64,000 nt of DNA from Epilithonimonas zeae (GTDB taxonomy: Bacteria > Bacteroidota > Bacteroidia > Flavobacteriales > Weeksellaceae). Shown one piece after another: positions 59,801 through 64,000 of the stretch; positions within the stretch are counted from its first letter, which is position 1; every line of letters begins with the position of its first letter. The position numbers and the translations under genes were made by a program. Location: NCBI RefSeq assembly GCF_023278365.1, contig NZ_CP075338.1:992001-1056000 (forward strand). The letters are read 5' to 3'. The notes below the pieces were generated by a model. The model saw only the letters and a program-made list of their open reading frames with translations. It did no database searches and had not been told where the DNA came from.

Positions 59801-62800
59801 ATGCTAAAACAATTTATAGAAAGACCCGTACTTTCAACGGTTATTTCGATCATCTTATTATTATTGGGATTGCTTTCGGTCTTCCAACTGCCGATCACAT
59901 TGTTCCCAGACATTGCGCCACCAAGCGTTCAGGTAACGGCATCTTATCCTGGTGCAAACGCCGAAGTTGTTGCCCGTTCTGTTGCGAATCCCATTGAGGA
60001 AGCTGTAAACGGTGTGGAAAATATGACTTACATGACATCCAATTCCAGCAACGATGGATCATTGACTTTAAATATCTATTTCAAACAAGGCTCAGATCCG
60101 GATAATGCCGCAGTTAACGTTCAAAACAGGGTTTCCAAAGCGATGAGCCAGCTTCCGCAAGAGGTTGTTCAGGCTGGGATTTCTACTCAGAAAGTTCAGA
60201 ACAGTTTCATTATGTTTATGGGAATCACGAGTGATGATCCTAAACAATATGACGAGCTTTTTCTTCAGAATTATATGAAGATCAATATCATCCCACAATT
60301 GCAACGTATTCCGGGAGTTGCTCAGGCTCAGGTTTTTGGTTCAAAAGATTATTCGATGAGAATCTGGCTGAAACCCGATCGTTTGGCAGATAACAATCTC
60401 TCGCCTCAGGAAGTTCTAGCCGCTGTCAAAAACAGTAATCTTGAAGCAGCGCCCGGACGTTTCGGACAGGGCAGCAAGGAAACTTATGAATATATTCTTA
60501 AATATAAAGGAAAATTAAACAAAAACGAAGACTACGAAAACATTGTTGTAAAAGCCAATAGTGACGGTTCTTTCCTAAGACTGAAAGATGTGGCAAGAGT
60601 GGAATTTGGCTCTTACAGTTACACCGCAGCGAACAGAGTGGATGGGAAACCGGTTGCAGGTTTTGCGATTCTTCAGACAGCTGGATCTAATGCCAACGAG
60701 ATTTTAACGGAAGTTGAAAGACAGGTTGAAGAGTTCAAAACAACGTTGCCAAAAGGTGTGAAACCAATCATTATGTACAATTCCAAAGACTTTTTGGATG
60801 CGTCTATCCATCAGGTGGTGGAAACTTTGGTGATTGCATTTATTTTGGTTTTCATCGTGGTATATATTTTCCTTCAGGATTTCAGATCGACTTTAATTCC
60901 GGCGATTGCTGTTCCTGTTGCGATTATCGGTACATTTTTCTTCCTGAATTTATTCGGATTCAGTATCAATATGTTGACTTTGTTTGCTTTGGTTCTCGCA
61001 ATTGGAATCGTCGTCGATGATGCGATTGTAGTTGTGGAGGCTGTCCATTCCAAGATGGAACATACTGGACTTCCAGTCGATCAAGCAACAAGAGAATCGA
61101 TGAGCGAAATTTCAGGTGCGATTATTTCGATTACTTTGGTGATGTCTGCGGTTTTCGTTCCGGTTGGCTTTATGCAAGGTCCTGCGGGTGTTTTCTACAG
61201 ACAGTTTGCTTTCACATTAGCGATTGCGATTTTGATTTCTGCTATTAATGCATTGACATTGAGCCCCGCTTTATGTGCACTTTTACTGAATGATCCACAA
61301 GGAGAACACGGCGAACACGGTCACAAAACTGGATTTGGAGCCAGATTTTTCAACGCTTTTAATACAAGTTTTAATAATCTGACCAAAAAATATATTTACA
61401 GTCTCAAATTCTTAATCAAAAACAAATGGGTAAGTGTTGGCGGACTGGTTTTGATTACGGCTATTACTGTATTTTTGGTAAATAAAGCACCTTCTGGATT
61501 TATCCCGACAGAAGATCAGGGTTTCGTTTTATATGCTGTGAACACGCCTCCGGGAAGTTCATTGGAAAGAACCAACAAAGCAACAGAACAAATCGATAAA
61601 ATTGTAAATGGCGAAAAAGCGACCAACCATCTTTGGGTTGCAGATGGACTGAATTTCATCAGTAATGCCAACGCATCGCCCTACTCTGCCGGTTTCATCA
61701 AGCTGAAAGATTATGAAGATCGTGGCGATGTAAAAGATCCTGATCAGATTGCAGCGGGATTGACAGGAAAAGTAGCACAAGTAAAAGATGCGAGCGCTTT
61801 CTTCTTCAACTTCCCTACTGTTCAGGGTTTTGGTAACGTTTCCGGTTTCGAATTTATGTTGCAGGACAAAACCAACGGTTCTTTTGAACAATTGGGAACC
61901 ACAACGCAGGCTTTCATCGGTGAATTGATGAAACGTCCGGAAATTGCTTTTGCATTCACAACTTATGCAGCAGGAAATCCTCAATACACGATTGAAGTTG
62001 ATGCCGACAAAGCCAATCAGTTAGGCGTTTCTGTAACCGATTTGATGCAGACAATGCAGATTTATTATGGAAGTAGTTTCGTTTCAGATTTCAACAGATT
62101 TGGAAAATACTACAGGGTGATGGCTCAGGCTGATGTTCCTTACAGAACCGATGCTAACTCGTTGGAAGGAATTTATGTTAAAAATAATCAAAGTGAAATG
62201 GTTCCTGTAAAAACGTTGGTGACTTTGAAAAGATCTTTCGGACCAGAAACCGTGACTCGTAATAACCTGTTCAATGCTGTCACCATCAACGGAACTCCGA
62301 AACCTGGCTACAGTACAGGTGACGCCATCAAAGCAGTTGAAGAAACTGCGAAAATGTCTTTGCCAAGAGGTTACGGATACGAATGGACGGGAATCACGCG
62401 TGAAGAGCGACAAACTGGTGGACAAACCGCTTTCATTTTTATGTTGAGTATTTTGTTTGTTTACTTTTTATTAGCTGCACAGTACGAGAGTTACATCCTG
62501 CCTTTCGCTATTATTTTAACTATTCCTACAGGTATTTTCGGGGTTTATGCTTTCACAGGATTGGCTGGAATTGATAATAATATTTACGTTCAGGTTGGAT
62601 TGATTATGCTTGTCGGATTATTGGCAAAAAATGCGATTCTGATTGTGGAATTCGCTGTTCAAAGAAGACACGCAGGTAAAACTTTGATTGAGTCTGCACT
62701 CCAAGCTTCGAGGCTGAGATTGAGACCAATTTTGATGACATCGTTTGCGTTCATCATTGGAATGTTGCCGTTGGTTTGGTCACAAGGTGCGGCTGCGAAA

Positions 62801-62971
62801 GGAAATCACTCCATTGGAATCAGTACAGTTGGTGGGATGTTGACAGGTGTAGTTTTTGGGATTTTCATCATTCCTGTGATGTATGTGATTTTCCAATACT
62901 TGCACGAAAAAATGCCTAGCAGAAAGAAACGCAGACTAAAAAAAGAAAAAGCGGCTTTGAATTATATTTAA
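59801..62971 (+). CDS. RND efflux pump, AcrB/HAE1-type inner-membrane transporter
   Basis: A 1056-residue proton-driven multidrug pump with 12 membrane helices and two large periplasmic loops. Seen: the N-terminal FIERPVLSTVISIIL helix, the paired aspartates of the proton relay in GIVVDDAIVVVEAVHSK (TM4), the TM10-12 region ending in LRPILMTSFAFIIGMLPLVW and the GxxxGG helix TVGGMLTGVVFGIF. Length and the two-fold repeat are typical of the hydrophobic/amphiphilic efflux group, which exports drugs, dyes and detergents. Substrates cannot be read from sequence. Confidence 0.97.
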   Translation: MLKQFIERPVLSTVISIILLLLGLLSVFQLPITLFPDIAPPSVQVTASYPGANAEVVARSVANPIEEAVNGVENMTYMTSNSSNDGSLTLNIYFKQGSDPDNAAVNVQNRVSKAMSQLPQEVVQAGISTQKVQNSFIMFMGITSDDPKQYDELFLQNYMKINIIPQLQRIPGVAQAQVFGSKDYSMRIWLKPDRLADNNLSPQEVLAAVKNSNLEAAPGRFGQGSKETYEYILKYKGKLNKNEDYENIVVKANSDGSFLRLKDVARVEFGSYSYTAANRVDGKPVAGFAILQTAGSNANEILTEVERQVEEFKTTLPKGVKPIIMYNSKDFLDASIHQVVETLVIAFILVFIVVYIFLQDFRSTLIPAIAVPVAIIGTFFFLNLFGFSINMLTLFALVLAIGIVVDDAIVVVEAVHSKMEHTGLPVDQATRESMSEISGAIISITLVMSAVFVPVGFMQGPAGVFYRQFAFTLAIAILISAINALTLSPALCALLLNDPQGEHGEHGHKTGFGARFFNAFNTSFNNLTKKYIYSLKFLIKNKWVSVGGLVLITAITVFLVNKAPSGFIPTEDQGFVLYAVNTPPGSSLERTNKATEQIDKIVNGEKATNHLWVADGLNFISNANASPYSAGFIKLKDYEDRGDVKDPDQIAAGLTGKVAQVKDASAFFFNFPTVQGFGNVSGFEFMLQDKTNGSFEQLGTTTQAFIGELMKRPEIAFAFTTYAAGNPQYTIEVDADKANQLGVSVTDLMQTMQIYYGSSFVSDFNRFGKYYRVMAQADVPYRTDANSLEGIYVKNNQSEMVPVKTLVTLKRSFGPETVTRNNLFNAVTINGTPKPGYSTGDAIKAVEETAKMSLPRGYGYEWTGITREERQTGGQTAFIFMLSILFVYFLLAAQYESYILPFAIILTIPTGIFGVYAFTGLAGIDNNIYVQVGLIMLVGLLAKNAILIVEFAVQRRHAGKTLIESALQASRLRLRPILMTSFAFIIGMLPLVWSQGAAAKGNHSIGISTVGGMLTGVVFGIFIIPVMYVIFQYLHEKMPSRKKRRLKKEKAALNYI

Positions 62972-63001
62972 AAACGTGAATCAAAATTATGGTATTGTTT
63001 T

Positions 63002-63107
63002 GGGCAGCTTTTCCGCCTTCCGCTCCCAATCTTTTTTGCAAGACGTTTTCTCATTAATTAGAAATTGAGAACAAGCAAAAAAGGATTTCCGCTCAAGTCG
63101 GGCTGCG
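63002..63107 (+). repeat. Dispersed repeat family A, copy 3, inside the efflux operon
   Basis: Starts GGGCAGCTTTTCCGCC and ends CTCAAGTCGGGCTGCG, with a strong central hairpin: outer arms CTTTTTTGC/GCAAAAAAG and inner arms GTTTTCTCA/TTGAGAAC. It lies between the pump gene and the outer-membrane factor gene. It may lower expression of the downstream gene by terminating some transcripts, or protect the upstream part of the message. Confidence 0.65.
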
Positions 63108-63161
63108 AAAGATTGAATGTCCAAAACAATTCATAAATAAAATTTATAAGAAAGAAAATCT

Positions 63162-64000
63162 ATGAACATCATATCAAAAATAAAAGAAATTTTGGTTTCG
63201 ACAGCAGTTGTGGCGAGCGCCGTTTCCTGTATGCCAAAATTAGCGTTGGACAAAGTGAGTCCAGATGTGCCGGAGAAATTCCAATATACGGCAACGGCCG
63301 ATACAGCGAGCGTTGCGAATCTGGAATGGCGACAGTTTTTCAACGACCCTATTTTACAAGGTTTAATAGAAAAGGGGATCAAAAATAATTATGATTTACA
63401 AATTGCCTTGAAGCAAGTTGCCTCTTCGCAGGAACGTTTGAAACAAGCGAAATATATGCAATATCCGGATGTGGGTTTCGGAGTTTCTGCCCAGATTTCC
63501 AAACCTTCCAAGAATAGTATGAACGGACAAAGTCTGAACTTATTTTTAGGACAAAGTCACGTTGAGGATTATAATGCGGCGTTCAATCTGTCGTGGGAAG
63601 CTGATATTTGGGGAAAAATCAAAAACCAACAAGAGGTTTCTAAAATGCAATATCTGCAAACTTATGAAGCGACAAAAGCGATTCAGACCCAAGTGGTGGC
63701 AGCTATTGCACAAGGTTACTACAACCTTCTCATGCTGGATAAACAACTACAAATTGCAAAATCGAATTTGGAATTGAGTACCAATACGCTTTCTATCACA
63801 GAAAAAATCTGGAAAAGTGGCGATGCTACTTCTTTGGGGATTCAACAATCTAAAGCTCAAAAAGAATATACAGAACTTTTGATTACACAACTGGAGCAAA
63901 ATATTGCCATTCAGGAAAATGCGTTGAGTATTTTGGTAGGCGAAAATCCGACAAAAATCAACAGAACGATTGAAATGTCGGACACTTCCCTACCTCAAAA
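63162..64000 (+). CDS. Outer-membrane efflux factor, NodT/OprM type (partial)
   Basis: The gene starts at ATG 63162 and is cut by the window end after 279 codons. It is a lipoprotein (lipobox AVSC, then MPKL) of the TolC/OprM family: FNDPILQGLIEKGIKNNYDLQIA near residue 60-80 and LSWEADIWGKIKNQ near residue 145, followed by helical hairpin sequence (NLLMLDKQLQIAKSNLELS). It forms the trimeric outer-membrane channel of the efflux system encoded just upstream. Confidence 0.93.
   Translation, partial: MNIISKIKEILVSTAVVASAVSCMPKLALDKVSPDVPEKFQYTATADTASVANLEWRQFFNDPILQGLIEKGIKNNYDLQIALKQVASSQERLKQAKYMQYPDVGFGVSAQISKPSKNSMNGQSLNLFLGQSHVEDYNAAFNLSWEADIWGKIKNQQEVSKMQYLQTYEATKAIQTQVVAAIAQGYYNLLMLDKQLQIAKSNLELSTNTLSITEKIWKSGDATSLGIQQSKAQKEYTELLITQLEQNIAIQENALSILVGENPTKINRTIEMSDTSLPQ

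Overview
The window is from a low-GC member of the Bacteroidota, most likely a Flavobacteriia of the Chryseobacterium/Epilithonimonas type. Evidence: TAnnTTTG promoter boxes, almost no Shine-Dalgarno sequences, many short lipoproteins, C-terminal type IX secretion (T9SS) sorting domains, TPR-bearing histidine kinases and AraC regulators, DUF6702, DKNYY and MbnP-type proteins, and many short dispersed repeats between genes. No rRNA, tRNA, CRISPR array, transposase or phage gene was seen.

Layout. 1-8.5 kb: mostly core genes: end of a sensor kinase with a single-domain response regulator, aldo/keto reductase, AroE, a deoxyinosine-type DNA glycosylase, a PBP4-like DacB, a TrhA/hemolysin III protein, P5C dehydrogenase, nicotinamidase and a DUF421 protein. 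8.6-20.5 kb: an accessory array of about 15 co-directional small genes, mostly lipoproteins and membrane-anchored proteins of unknown function. It has paralogous pairs, a decayed gene copy and a gene with two in-frame stops. 20.5-27.7 kb: proline dehydrogenase (partner of the P5C dehydrogenase on the other side of the array), a TPR-AraC regulator with a shorter TPR paralogue, and a large T9SS-exported multidomain surface protein. 27.7-31.2 kb: purM-purN-purH, read leftward. 31.3-38.2 kb: a possible 32-residue peptide gene with its own promoter and terminator, an FMN reductase, a DUF4142 lipoprotein, a DJ-1/PfpI protein and a NarL-type two-component system divergent from a small lipoprotein gene.

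40.2-46.3 kb: the most notable region, a leftward copper-related cluster. It encodes a YHS lipoprotein, an SCO-type copper chaperone, an exported Fe/Mn superoxide dismutase, an MbnP-like lipoprotein, an MbnH-like diheme protein and an outer-membrane protein with a CxxCxC motif. Two paralogous small proteins with identically spaced cysteines (C36, C46, C50) lie in and beside it. No methanobactin precursor was seen.

46.5-57.6 kb: a secreted endonuclease I, an orphan protein matching only the C-terminal half of the tRNA thiolase MnmA, an OmpR-type two-component system divergent from an outer-membrane beta-barrel gene preceded by three 11-bp-spaced repeats, an exported M1 peptidase, and a HupE/UreJ-DUF6702 pair. 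57.7-64 kb: a TetR regulator and an RND efflux operon (adaptor, pump, outer-membrane factor, the last cut by the window end), with four copies of a CTAAC-N3-GTTAG-like operator around the regulator.

Several families of short palindromic repeats lie between genes. Many contain hairpins that can act as terminators.
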